From assembly GCA_024761205.1 (NCBI GenBank), contig JAMASS010000019.1, positions 1-64,000 on the forward strand: a DNA stretch of 64,000 bases, read 5' to 3'. Below the pieces are notes generated by a model, which saw only the letters and a list, made by a program, of their open reading frames with translations, had not been told where the DNA came from and did not search any database. Positions 19,286 through 27,407 of the stretch are shown piece after piece (positions within the stretch are counted from its first letter, which is position 1; each line of letters begins with the position of its first letter). The DNA is from Limisphaerales bacterium. Lineage in GTDB: Bacteria > Verrucomicrobiota > Verrucomicrobiia > Limisphaerales > AAA164-E04. Made by a program: the position numbers and the translations under genes.

Positions 19286-20095
19286 ATGATCAAGAGCAAA
19301 AACGCTGCATCCGCATTCCTCGACTCATTGGAGAAGACCGGAATCCAATGGCTTGTGATTGCAGGGCTTTCCCTTTCGTCAATCGTCTTTGCTCAAAACA
19401 ATGATGCCAATGACATTGAGGCCGGATCTGTCAGCGTCCGCGCCATCGCCATTGATCCGATCACGGGCGAAGAGATTGAAATTGATCCCAGCGAGATTCA
19501 GGAAATCCTTAAGTCCGTCCGGGGTGCGGGTATGGCTTCGGGACAGGCACTGATCCTCAACTCAGAAACCAGCACCTTTGAAAGCTTCGAACTCAATCCA
19601 GAGGATATTCAAAATCTTTTTGGAAGCGACCTGATCATCGGCGGTCCCCAGCAAACCCTGAGCAGACGTCCTGGTGAATCCGAAGAGGCATTTCAGGAAC
19701 GCATTGCTTCGATACTCGGCCAGCCCTTAAGCGACCGAGTCCAACAAGCCATCGGGCAAACCCGCACCTTGAAGGACTATCGCGAGCTGTTAGAAATCGA
19801 GAGCGATGAAGAATGGCAAGTCATCAAGCTTCGCCTAGAACCTGTCTTGAAACTCCGAACGAAGGCTCGTCCCGGATTCCTCGGCTCCACCGTCCGAATT
19901 AGTGGCAGCGTTCGGTCCAAACTTCAGCGCGCCATTCAAATGAACAACAGCGATAGACTGAGAAAAGCGATCGCGGCTTACCGAAACAACCAAAAAGAGC
20001 GCCAAACAAAGCTACAACAAGCACGGGAAGCCCTGCGGACGCTGCTGACCGTGAAACAAGAAGCACTCCTTGTTGTGGCGGGCGTGCTGGACTAG
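19286..20095 (+). CDS. Secreted helical hypothetical protein
   Basis: 269 residues from ATG at 19286. An earlier in-frame ATG (19106) lies inside the transposon-like element, so I reject it. The N-terminus (TGIQWLVIAGLSLSSIVFAQ) is a signal peptide or anchor. The mature part is charged and mostly helical, ending in a long coiled-coil-like stretch (LRKAIAAYRNNQKERQTKLQ, then QAREALRTLLTVKQEALLVV). Many Verrucomicrobiota encode secreted proteins with this terminal pattern, but no function is known to me. There is no evident operon partner. Confidence 0.75.
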   Translation: MIKSKNAASAFLDSLEKTGIQWLVIAGLSLSSIVFAQNNDANDIEAGSVSVRAIAIDPITGEEIEIDPSEIQEILKSVRGAGMASGQALILNSETSTFESFELNPEDIQNLFGSDLIIGGPQQTLSRRPGESEEAFQERIASILGQPLSDRVQQAIGQTRTLKDYRELLEIESDEEWQVIKLRLEPVLKLRTKARPGFLGSTVRISGSVRSKLQRAIQMNNSDRLRKAIAAYRNNQKERQTKLQQAREALRTLLTVKQEALLVVAGVLD

Positions 20096-20195
20096 CAGCG
20101 GACGCAAAACCAACGCAGACTTCGGAGCAATAATGGAGTGCAACGCCTATACACTGCGCTATGTGGCCAAAAGCGAAGACCGATTTGAATAAAAA

Positions 20196-20250
20196 GTCGG
20201 GCGAGAGACTCTCGAGCCGCCCTTCTCCGTAGCGCAACGAAAGAGGGCGG
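20196..20250 (+). repeat. Dispersed repeat, family B
   Basis: GGGCGAGAGACTCTCGAGCC followed by GTAGCGCAACGAAAGAGGG. It matches 50301-50362 over about 50 bp and 4421 over a shorter stretch. Confidence 0.55.
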
Positions 20251-20312
20251 TAGCGTCATCGCTTGAGGCTATGAATCCATGCGGACACCCTCCATTCTCC
20301 TCGGCGATAGCA

Positions 20313-20337
20313 GCTCGACGGAGACTCGCTCCACCTG
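20313..20337 (+). repeat. Short dispersed repeat, family C
   Basis: CGACGGAGACTCGCTCCACC, nearly identical to the copy at 2606. Between 20096 and 20560 I see only repeats. Confidence 0.45.
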
Positions 20338-20560
20338 ACCGCTTTCAATCGCACCCATTTACCTGCCATCCGGAGCCTTGGCGAGAGCAGGGAATACGCA
20401 ATAGCCTCATCCCCACAAACCGATAATGATTCGGTTCCTTTTCACCGACATCCTCTATTTCCTAGAGATCGGCTACACGCCAGGATGTCGCTCAGACTCG
20501 CGAAACACGGAATCGTAGGAACAAGGCGAACTGAGCTTTATACAGTGTGATTGACGGCAA

Positions 20561-20722
20561 TAGCAAACCCATACCACCCATCAAACTGACAGATTCTCAC
20601 GGTAAAATTGTCGTCCTTGAATTCTTCCAATCCTTGGTGTCCAGGATGTCACTCGCATGACCTTCCCACCCTGAAAGTTGATCAAAGAGAAACTGAAGAA
20701 CGAACCAACCTACATTCGCTCC
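20561..20722 (+). pseudogene. TlpA-like thioredoxin fragment with a frameshift
   Basis: One frame reads PIPPIKLTDSHGKIVVLEFF, the approach to a thioredoxin active site. One base later the frame shifts and continues WCPGCHSHDLPTLKVDQRE, giving the CPGC redox motif. Removing one T near 20635 restores one reading frame. Only about 50 residues remain, so this is a truncated remnant of a TlpA/ResA-type periplasmic redoxin, unless the frameshift is a sequencing error. Confidence 0.6.
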
Positions 20723-20740
20723 CTATTGGTCACTAGAAAC

Positions 20741-21712
20741 CTAAAGCCGACAGCGATTGAACACCAGAGGCATCACCAGCGAAACCAAAAGCCCGGTTAC
20801 CAGACCATACAAATAGTCAACGGAGAGCGCTGCCGCAAAGGGAAGAACAACGATATCTTCCCCCCGCATTAGTCGGCGACTAACCAATACGTAGGGTCCC
20901 ACCAGCGCTCCTCCGAGCAGGAACCGCAAGATCCGAGCCCGCCCATCCCGAGCGTTTCGATCCTGCTTCCAGACGACCAAGACGCGGTATCCTCCCAAAA
21001 CACCCAAGGTCATCCCCGCCAACATGATCGGCGAATGCAGGCTGAAGGGATTGATGATCCCGTCCTCTGGACGCTTTTCCAATGCCATCGCAACCCATTC
21101 CTGAGGCAACTCAACATCGGAAACCAGCCAACGAGTCAGCAAAGCCACGCCACACGCCAAAACAGAACAGCTCAACAGCACCAACAACTGCCGCCTCAGG
21201 TCAAGCCGGAGAAAACCAGGTTTGATCTTTGACTCTAGATGTGGATAAAACGCGAGAAATCCCAACCCCAAGCTGATGCCTACGACAACCTGAGCAACAG
21301 AATGCACTCCCAAGTAAATCCTTGAAATCCCCACGCCCGCAATGAGGCCGCCACACAATATCCACACCTTCAATCGATGCCAATGTCGCCCGAGCTCACC
21401 CCATACTGCAGCCGCGACCAGAGAATGCCCGGAGGGCATACCAAAACCACTCGCGTGGGTAAGCCCTTTGATTTCGGGCTCGATCCAGTAAGGCCGCAGC
21501 GTGTGAAAACTCAGCTTCAGAATTCCCGTGAGCCATGAGCACGTGAGGTTCACAAACCAAACCCGACTCATCGCCGAGTAATCCCAGCACCAATAGAGGC
21601 CGGACAACAGCACCCCGAAGCCCGTAGAGGGTCCGAATTCACTCAACGCCCGCAACAACCAATGCACCGGCGCCCCAGTGCGTTGAAACCAAATGATGAA
21701 TTCCGTTTCCAT
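20741..21712 (-). CDS. PAP2-family membrane phosphatase
   Basis: 323 residues from ATG at 21712 (METEFIIWFQRTGAPVHWLL); the upstream in-frame ATG lies in a dispersed repeat and is not used. The three PAP2 motifs are present: KLSFHTLRPYW (KxxxxxxRP), GFGMPSGHSLVAAAVWG (PSGH), and SRIYLGVHSVAQ (SRxxxxxHxxxQ, where Gln replaces the common Asp). Multiple hydrophobic helices make it an integral membrane phosphatase acting on lipid or isoprenoid phosphates. The Gln variant is seen in some PAP2 subgroups. No partner gene is adjacent in the same direction except the kinase operon upstream. Confidence 0.85.
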   Translation of the reverse strand: METEFIIWFQRTGAPVHWLLRALSEFGPSTGFGVLLSGLYWCWDYSAMSRVWFVNLTCSWLTGILKLSFHTLRPYWIEPEIKGLTHASGFGMPSGHSLVAAAVWGELGRHWHRLKVWILCGGLIAGVGISRIYLGVHSVAQVVVGISLGLGFLAFYPHLESKIKPGFLRLDLRRQLLVLLSCSVLACGVALLTRWLVSDVELPQEWVAMALEKRPEDGIINPFSLHSPIMLAGMTLGVLGGYRVLVVWKQDRNARDGRARILRFLLGGALVGPYVLVSRRLMRGEDIVVLPFAAALSVDYLYGLVTGLLVSLVMPLVFNRCRL

Positions 21713-21742
21713 TAAACCTTCTTCCCAAGCTCGGATGATCTG

Positions 21743-21768
21743 CCCCCGAGGGAGTCTCGCCCCATCTC
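21743..21768 (-). repeat. Short dispersed repeat, family C
   Basis: CCGAGGGAGTCTCGCCCCAT motif between the PAP2 gene and the AarF-like kinase gene. It creates an artificial N-terminal extension of PAP2. Confidence 0.4.
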
Positions 21769-21790
21769 GCAATCACCCCCTGACCGCCCC

Positions 21791-23125
21791 TTAGTCCAGC
21801 CGCTCCAGCGTTCCCGTGATTTGCTCTCCCACTCGACAACGCACCAAGGCAGTGTCAATCCGTGCGGCTAATCGATGCAGCAAGTAAGTCAATCCCAGCT
21901 CTGCTCGGGACGCGAAAACGTACTCTGGGTTGGCAATCCGTTCTCGCAACGCCTCATCCCACATGGACGTAAGTCCAGTTAAGAAATCCTTATTACCAAA
22001 ATCCACCTTGGCCGTGCCCGGAGTGGCAGATGGGAACAGCTTTTCGAAGCGCGCGATTCCCGTCTTCGCCAAACGTTGTCCGCCTGCTGAGGCTGCCAAC
22101 TTGTCGTTGCCGCAAACAAAGCGCGCGATTCTTCGAAAGCCGCCCGGTTGATTTTTCCACCCTCCATCGATCAAGGTGTCGACCAATGCACACAAATCCT
22201 TCGAACATCGTTTGATGCAGCCGAAGTCCACCAATCCAATGGTCCCGTCGTCATTAAGCAAATAATTGCCTGGGTGAGGATCGGCATGAAACGCGCGCGT
22301 CGCCCTCAGTTCAAAGTGATAGATCTCCATGAGCCGTTGCCCGATCAGATTTCGCAGCTTCTTTTTGGGCCTCGCAGCCAAGAATTCGTCGACCGATTTT
22401 CCGGACAAAAGCGACATCGTCAGCACACGATCTGTGGAGAGCTCAGGCCTGACATGTGGAATTCGCAAATAAGTCAAAGGCGCCAAAGCCCCTCGAAATG
22501 CCTCCAGATTCCGGGCCTCATTCACATAATCGGTTTCCTGGAGAAAGCCCCATTCGGCTTCAGCAATCAAATCCGAAGCGACATGACCAAACACCTGAAC
22601 GGGCAGCGTTGCCGAACGGATGAGTTTGAAATCGTTTTCGATTGCGCTGCGGATTCCAGGGTACTGAATCTTCACGGCCAATAGTTCGCCATCTTTAGCC
22701 CGGGCGCGGTGCACCTGGCCGAGCGATGCAGCGGCAAACGGGACGTCATCAAATTCGGCGAACATTTCCTCTGGGGGCCGACCAAAGGATCCCTTGAACT
22801 GGGCTCGCGCGAGCGTCGGATGCATTGCCGGCGCCTGACCTTGCAGCTGGGCCAATTCCTTAATCGCCTCTTTGGGAAAGGCATGCCCCATCATACTCAG
22901 CACCTGCCCGATTTTCATGGCCGGCCCCTTGAGATTTCCGAGCTCGGATCGAGCCCTGCGCGATGCCCGGGCGTGAAACGCCTTCCGCCGTTCGTCGGCA
23001 AGCTCTGACCCTTTGATGAGATTCTGAACCTGGTAAGCCAAATAGCTGCCGGTCAAGCTAAAGCCCAATCGCCCCAGCTTCAATCCGCGCCGCACCAGAT
23101 CATTGTCCGTTTTCACCATTCCCAA
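21791..23125 (-). CDS. AarF/UbiB (ABC1) atypical kinase-like protein
   Basis: 444 residues. Family hallmarks are visible: KIGQVLSMMG (the KxGQ motif, about residues 67-76), AAASLGQVHRARAKDGELLA, VKIQYPGIRSAIENDF, and YLLNDDGTIGLVDFGCIKR (the DFG-like metal-binding segment). The family (UbiB/ADCK/AarF) acts in ubiquinone-related lipid metabolism or as an atypical ATPase. The gene start overlaps the end of the TetR regulator gene by 13 bp, so the two are co-transcribed. Function of this particular homologue is unknown. Confidence 0.9.
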   Translation of the reverse strand: MGMVKTDNDLVRRGLKLGRLGFSLTGSYLAYQVQNLIKGSELADERRKAFHARASRRARSELGNLKGPAMKIGQVLSMMGHAFPKEAIKELAQLQGQAPAMHPTLARAQFKGSFGRPPEEMFAEFDDVPFAAASLGQVHRARAKDGELLAVKIQYPGIRSAIENDFKLIRSATLPVQVFGHVASDLIAEAEWGFLQETDYVNEARNLEAFRGALAPLTYLRIPHVRPELSTDRVLTMSLLSGKSVDEFLAARPKKKLRNLIGQRLMEIYHFELRATRAFHADPHPGNYLLNDDGTIGLVDFGCIKRCSKDLCALVDTLIDGGWKNQPGGFRRIARFVCGNDKLAASAGGQRLAKTGIARFEKLFPSATPGTAKVDFGNKDFLTGLTSMWDEALRERIANPEYVFASRAELGLTYLLHRLAARIDTALVRCRVGEQITGTLERLD

Positions 23126-23792
23126 GATTCTTGAGTCCGCGCCAGTTTTTCGCCAGCCTGGAGCGAACGGTCCAATAAAGCCAACGTGTTTTCTTTCCCC
23201 GAGGATTGGTCATGCAGCCAATACGAAATCATCGCCAAGTGAAAGACGCCAAAGGCGTAGGCGCCGAAGTCTCCCACCCGAGGAATCTCCTCCCGCGCCT
23301 CGGCAGCGGCAAAGATTTCCTTGATAAACCGTAGATACCGCAAGTTGAGATGCTGGCTCTCCAAACTCAGCGGGCTAAACTTCGATACCGGCTGCAACGC
23401 CCGCAGATACACCGCACCGATGAAATCCTCATACGGGCTGATTTGCTCCAGATGATGGTAAATGACTGCGAACAGCCGCTCTGCCAAGCTGGCATCGCGC
23501 AATCTCTCTTCGCCTTCGAACCAGGCAATCAGGCCGTCAATTTCGCTTTCAAAAAAAACAGCGCCAAATCCTCCTTGGTGCGGAAGTAATTGAACAAGGT
23601 GCCTTCTGCGATGCGTGCCTTTTCAGATATCTCCTTGGTAGTCGTTTTGTAAAATCCCTTCTCACGCAACAAGGCCAAGGCCGCCTGAAGGATTTCACGC
23701 TTAATGCGTTCTTTACTCTCGGCTCGCTTCCCCGGTTTCTTCTTGCGTGCTGCCGGCCGAGCGCTAGTGGGCTTCTTTTTCTTCTCTGCCAT
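23113..23792 (-). pseudogene. TetR-family regulator with a homopolymer frameshift
   Basis: From ATG at 23792 a basic N-terminal extension is followed by a TetR helix-turn-helix ([19 protein letters not shown], then [20 protein letters not shown]). The frame then stops. Adding one base in the A8 tract at 23551-23558 (T8 on the coding strand) gives [19 protein letters not shown] and a C-terminal ligand-binding half through ARTQESWEW, stopping at 23113. The whole gene would encode about 226 residues, and its end overlaps the AarF-like kinase by 13 bp. The lesion may be a true frameshift, slippage, or a sequencing error. Confidence 0.8.
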
Positions 23793-23912
23793 AAAATCTG
23801 AGTTGACGGATGTTGCCTCAATCGAATGAATCCATCGCTTCCGGTTTCCGCTACCACGTTTCTCCAGGTATGTCGGGGCCGCTCCCGACGCTCTAATTTG
23901 AGAAAATCCTTC

Positions 23913-24458
23913 CTAGCCGCCGAGCTCACTCAAGGCGCGGGTCCTCAAGAGCGAGGGAACACATGACCTGATCATAACCATACCGAGGCGTGGAAACTTT
24001 CGCTGCGGAAAAAGTTGTTGAATAAGTCCCTTCGCGAAATAAACCACCCGCCCATTGTCTCTCCCAAAGAGCGGATGGTAGAAACAATATTGATCATGGG
24101 TGGCCATCCGCCTCGCATTCACCCCTAGACCTTCGAGTTCCTCGGATTCGGCATACCAAATATCACCCAAAAAGGAGCGACCACTTCCAATTTGTCCGGC
24201 GGTCATAGTCCACTTCTCACGATACTCATTGCAGTGAACACTTACGGAGTCGACGTAGCTCATCCCCTCGTCAGCACGTAGCGATAACGCGATATCCCTC
24301 CCTTCAATAAAGCCGCCGGCAATCAATTCAGGCATTCGCTTGGCCAACAAAACACTGCGTTTTGACATGTTGTCAACAATCTGTATCCCGAGGCATCCAT
24401 CCGAAAAATCGCCTTTGTCCCCTCGTGGATTCGACGGCACATAACGCCGCGACTCCAA
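23913..24458 (-). CDS. Hypothetical protein of unknown family, possibly degraded
   Basis: An open frame of 181 residues with reasonable composition but no recognised domain. It contains LRADEGMSYVDSVSVHCNEY and GIQIVDNMSKRSVLLAKRMP. An alternative upstream frame starting inside the operator palindrome (ATG at about 24516) gives MSRLIFVKVPISRCLQFGLF followed by GVAALCAVE, which looks like a signal peptide. The true gene may therefore be a secreted protein frameshifted at its 5' end. The two palindromes upstream suggest regulation, probably by the TetR protein encoded 120 bp downstream. Confidence 0.4.
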   Translation of the reverse strand: MESRRYVPSNPRGDKGDFSDGCLGIQIVDNMSKRSVLLAKRMPELIAGGFIEGRDIALSLRADEGMSYVDSVSVHCNEYREKWTMTAGQIGSGRSFLGDIWYAESEELEGLGVNARRMATHDQYCFYHPLFGRDNGRVVYFAKGLIQQLFPQRKFPRLGMVMIRSCVPSLLRTRALSELGG

Positions 24459-24502
24459 ACAATCCGAACTGAAGGCATCTCGAAATGGGCACTTTCACAA
24501 AA

Positions 24503-24516
24503 ATGAGTCTACTCAT
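24503..24516. promoter_or_regulatory. Palindromic operator-like site 1
   Basis: ATGAGTCTACTCAT: a perfect 6-bp inverted repeat around a 2-bp centre, the size of a TetR-family operator half-site pair. A second near-copy starts 50 bp away. Position: upstream of the minus-strand gene at 24458 and of the TetR gene. Confidence 0.55.
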
Positions 24517-24552
24517 GAAACATTCATGAAACTTCGCACGTCAACACTGAAC

Positions 24553-24566
24553 ATGAGTTTGCTCAT
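24553..24566. promoter_or_regulatory. Palindromic operator-like site 2
   Basis: ATGAGTTTGCTCAT: the same half-sites as site 1 with one mismatch (ATGAGT and GCTCAT). The 50-bp start-to-start spacing is compatible with two sites on one promoter, five helical turns apart. Confidence 0.55.
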
Positions 24567-24767
24567 TTTTAAAATTGCCAACAGGCAACTCCCGACCGAG
24601 AACCCCGGTAACGCCAAAACCACCAATTTTGCTTCGCCCCAAATAGACGAGCCCCTTCCCATCAGACTGAAAGCCAATTGATGCAAATCATCCACCCCTC
24701 CTAGTGGAGGGCGAGTTTGGAACAGTGCAAACTCGGCGCAGCCCGCTCACAACGAGTAGGCCACAAA

Positions 24768-24794
24768 GCGGCGATTCTTCACCGCTTTCCCTCG
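24768..24794 (-). repeat. REP-like palindromic repeat, family A (inverted copy)
   Basis: GCGGCGATTCTTCACCGC is the reverse complement of the family A core. The flanking 24570-24961 region shows no gene. Confidence 0.4.
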
Positions 24795-24961
24795 GCTCAA
24801 AACTTCCGAATGGTCCAATTACACATCTCCTCAATCACCCTTCCCTGTGCCAACAAATACACAGTGGCGGTATCCTAGCGTGTCATTATACTAGGTCAAA
24901 TTGCACCCTCAATCACCGCATTGACTCGTGCACGGTCACTGCATAAACTAACGATAATTTC

Positions 24962-25827
24962 ATGAAAGCATTCAATGCCAACGTCACAAATCATCGGCCT
25001 GCCCCTGCTGCTGTATATGTACCCCCCCCCCCCCCCGAGCGAACCGGGCCTTCACCCTCATCGAACTATTGGTCGTCATCGCCATCATCGCCATTCTGGC
25101 GGGAATGCTGCTCCCGGCACTCTCCAAGGCAAAAGCCAAGGCCCATGAGGCGGCCTGCATTAATAATCTGAAACAGATTGGCATCGCCTTCGCCATGTAT
25201 CTCGATGATAACGAGGACACTTTCCCGGGCGTTGCCTCACGTGGTGCATTCGACCCCCAACGCGAGGATTGGATTTTTTGGAACCTCAATCGTCCCGCCG
25301 CCAACGGCATGACCAAAGAGTATATCAACAATCCCCAAAACAGCGCCATTGCCCCCTACATCGGCAGTTTCACGACGAACCTTTTTCGCTGCGGCTCCGA
25401 CAAGGATTGGGAGGCTCGCCGCAAAAAGAGACCGGTAGACGCCAACATCTATTCCTACTCCATGATGAGCTACTTCATTTCCAGCACAAAGAACCATGGC
25501 CCCGGCTCAGTTCTGTACCCGCCTCACATTTCTCCCTTCAAACAGAGCGCTATTAAATTGCCGACGCAAAAGATGGTGATCGTCGATGAAAACGGCGACC
25601 CCGAAATTGGTATTCCGAATATTTCGTTCATTGACGACGGACGCTTTACCCAGCACAACTGGCTTGCCGCTCGGCATCGCATTCCGCGTGGTAAAAAGCC
25701 GGCCAACGAGCAAGATTACCGCAATCGCGGGCGTGGCAATGTGTTGCTCGCAGATTGGCATGTTGAGTCCTTTTCACCCGGACAAGCCAAACAGCAGAAG
25801 CACTACGACACCCAATGGGTCGAATAG
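24962..25827 (+). pseudogene. Prepilin-like secreted protein interrupted at a C15 tract
   Basis: ATG at 24962 reads [10 protein letters not shown] and then runs out of frame through a 15-C tract (25022-25036). The correct frame after the tract gives [20 protein letters not shown], the prepilin N-methylation segment, and continues open for about 260 residues ([35 protein letters not shown]) to 25827. A tract of 16 C (or 13) would restore the frame. The C-terminal [12 protein letters not shown] segment resembles the H-X9-DG region of PVC pseudopilin-like proteins. The lesion may be phase variation, decay or sequencing error. The body is intact. Confidence 0.75.
25022..25036. repeat. C15 homopolymer in the pilin-like leader
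   Basis: Fifteen consecutive C bases, the longest homopolymer I noticed in the window, located between the start codon and the prepilin cleavage motif. A change of +1 or -2 restores the frame. Confidence 0.9.
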
Positions 25828-25933
25828 CCGCGTCGGCTTTAGGGCGGTCCCGCTTTCCTTTCCAAGCCCGGATGCAGTCGGCATTCCGGGCTTTTTGTTT
25901 GCCAACCTATCCCAACCTTTTTAGCGTCTGCCC

Positions 25934-26905
25934 ATGTTCCAGCGATCAATTGTGACACTTGTGCTGCTCGCGGCCTTGGGTGCCGTTTCGACTCTCTCAA
26001 CCGCGGACGCCGACTCATCTTGGCATGGCGTCCGCATCCTGCCCGACAAGGGAAAGCTCCGCATCGAGATCAACGGCGAATTCTTTTCGAACTATATCTA
26101 CGAGGACGTGACCCGCCCTTTCCTGCATCCCGTCATTGGGCCCGCCAAGCTTCCGGTCACCCGAAACTGGCCCATGGGATTCAAGGAAGGCGAGGCCAAG
26201 GATCATCCCCATCACCGTTCCTTTTGGTATGCCCACGGGGAGATCAATGGATACGATTTTTGGTCGGAGTCGGATCAGGCCGGGACCACTCAGCATATTT
26301 ACTTCAAAGAAATCACTTCAGGCCCTGATTTCGGGAAAATCGTTTCCCTTAATGAACTGGTCGCCAAGGACGGTTCCGTGGTGGGCACGGACACAAGGGA
26401 AATCACGATTCACAATCGACCTAGCTCCGAGCGCGTCATTGACTTTAACATCACCATTCATGCATCACACGGTGGCCTCGTATTGGGAGACACCAAGGAA
26501 GGCTCCATGGCCATCCGCCTCGCCCCAACCATGCGACTGAAAGGCGCTGTGGGCCAAGGTCATATCATCAACAGTGAAGGACAGTCGGACGATGAGACGT
26601 GGGGCAAGCGCGCCAAGTGGGTCGATTATTATGGTCCGGTTCAGGATCAAACCGTTGGTGTCGCCATCTTTGATCATCCCGAAAACCCGCGCCACCCGAC
26701 ATGGTGGCACGTTCGGAACTACGGCTTGTTTGCGGCCAACCCCTTCGGCATTCACGATTTCGAACGGAAGCGGAAGGGCGTTGGAGATTATCCGGTCACG
26801 GAAGGCGCGAACGTCACATGGAAGTACCGGTTTTTCATGCACCTCGGTGACGAGCGAGCCGCCGACGTTGCTACGAGGTATGACGAATTTGCCCGCACAC
26901 GATAG
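25934..26905 (+). CDS. Secreted PmoA-like / DUF6807 protein
   Basis: 323 residues with a Sec signal (MFQRSIVTLVLLAALGAVST to the ADADS region). Conserved segments of this PVC-typical family are present: FFSNYIYEDVTRPFLHPVIG (about residues 50-70), DHPHHRSFWYAHGEINGYDF, DHPENPRHPTWWHVRNYGLF and AANPFG. The family is annotated as PmoA-like or DUF6807; despite the name its enzymatic role is not established, and it is usually found with polysaccharide or sugar-degrading genes. The following sequence is a fossil of another secreted protein. Confidence 0.85.
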   Translation: MFQRSIVTLVLLAALGAVSTLSTADADSSWHGVRILPDKGKLRIEINGEFFSNYIYEDVTRPFLHPVIGPAKLPVTRNWPMGFKEGEAKDHPHHRSFWYAHGEINGYDFWSESDQAGTTQHIYFKEITSGPDFGKIVSLNELVAKDGSVVGTDTREITIHNRPSSERVIDFNITIHASHGGLVLGDTKEGSMAIRLAPTMRLKGAVGQGHIINSEGQSDDETWGKRAKWVDYYGPVQDQTVGVAIFDHPENPRHPTWWHVRNYGLFAANPFGIHDFERKRKGVGDYPVTEGANVTWKYRFFMHLGDERAADVATRYDEFARTR

Positions 26906-26934
26906 GCCGTTATCACTACATGGCCGGAAATACA

Positions 26935-27293
26935 ATGAATCGTCTTTTTTGCTATCACCCCTACTCGCCGCAATGGTGTTTCAGCTAAAAGCCGAGGCCC
27001 AACCTCTGGCACCGCAGCTGCTCGAGAATTATCGGCTAGCCTGTTCCCAGAACTTTGAAGGGGAACACTGGCGCAGAGCCAATTCGACGTTACCGACAAC
27101 AACGCGTGGTGAACGGGCACGCTCCATCAGGATGATCGGTCAAACCAAACCTGCGAACTTCACCAACAAAGCCAAAGCCACCGCACCGGTTGCCTTTGAA
27201 CATGGCCTACATCCGATCGACGAAGGTGGGCGTTTCATTCTCAATGTCGATCTCCTTCATTATACAATCAAGCAAGCACAGCAGTGGAATTGA
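26935..27293 (+). pseudogene. Fossil of a secreted beta-sandwich (DUF1080-like) protein
   Basis: One frame gives a signal-like LLSPLLAAMVFQLKAEAQPL then SQNFEGEHW. A second frame contains FDVTDNNAWWTGTLHQDDRS and CELHQQSQS, and the first resumes with GGRFILNVDLLHYTI. These alternate in a way that suggests one secreted jelly-roll protein with several frameshifts. The pattern F-VTD-AW, ELHQ-S, FxLxVDLL recurs in secreted PVC proteins that follow PmoA-like genes. Only about 120 residues remain. Confidence 0.45.
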
Positions 27294-27407
27294 CGATTGA
27301 CGATGCGTCTGCGGATTGTGAGGTGAAGCCCTATTAGTTGACGAACGCTTAGGGAGCATACTTGGCATCGCAACGAGATTAACTCTATGATAAAAAGAAG
27401 AATATAG

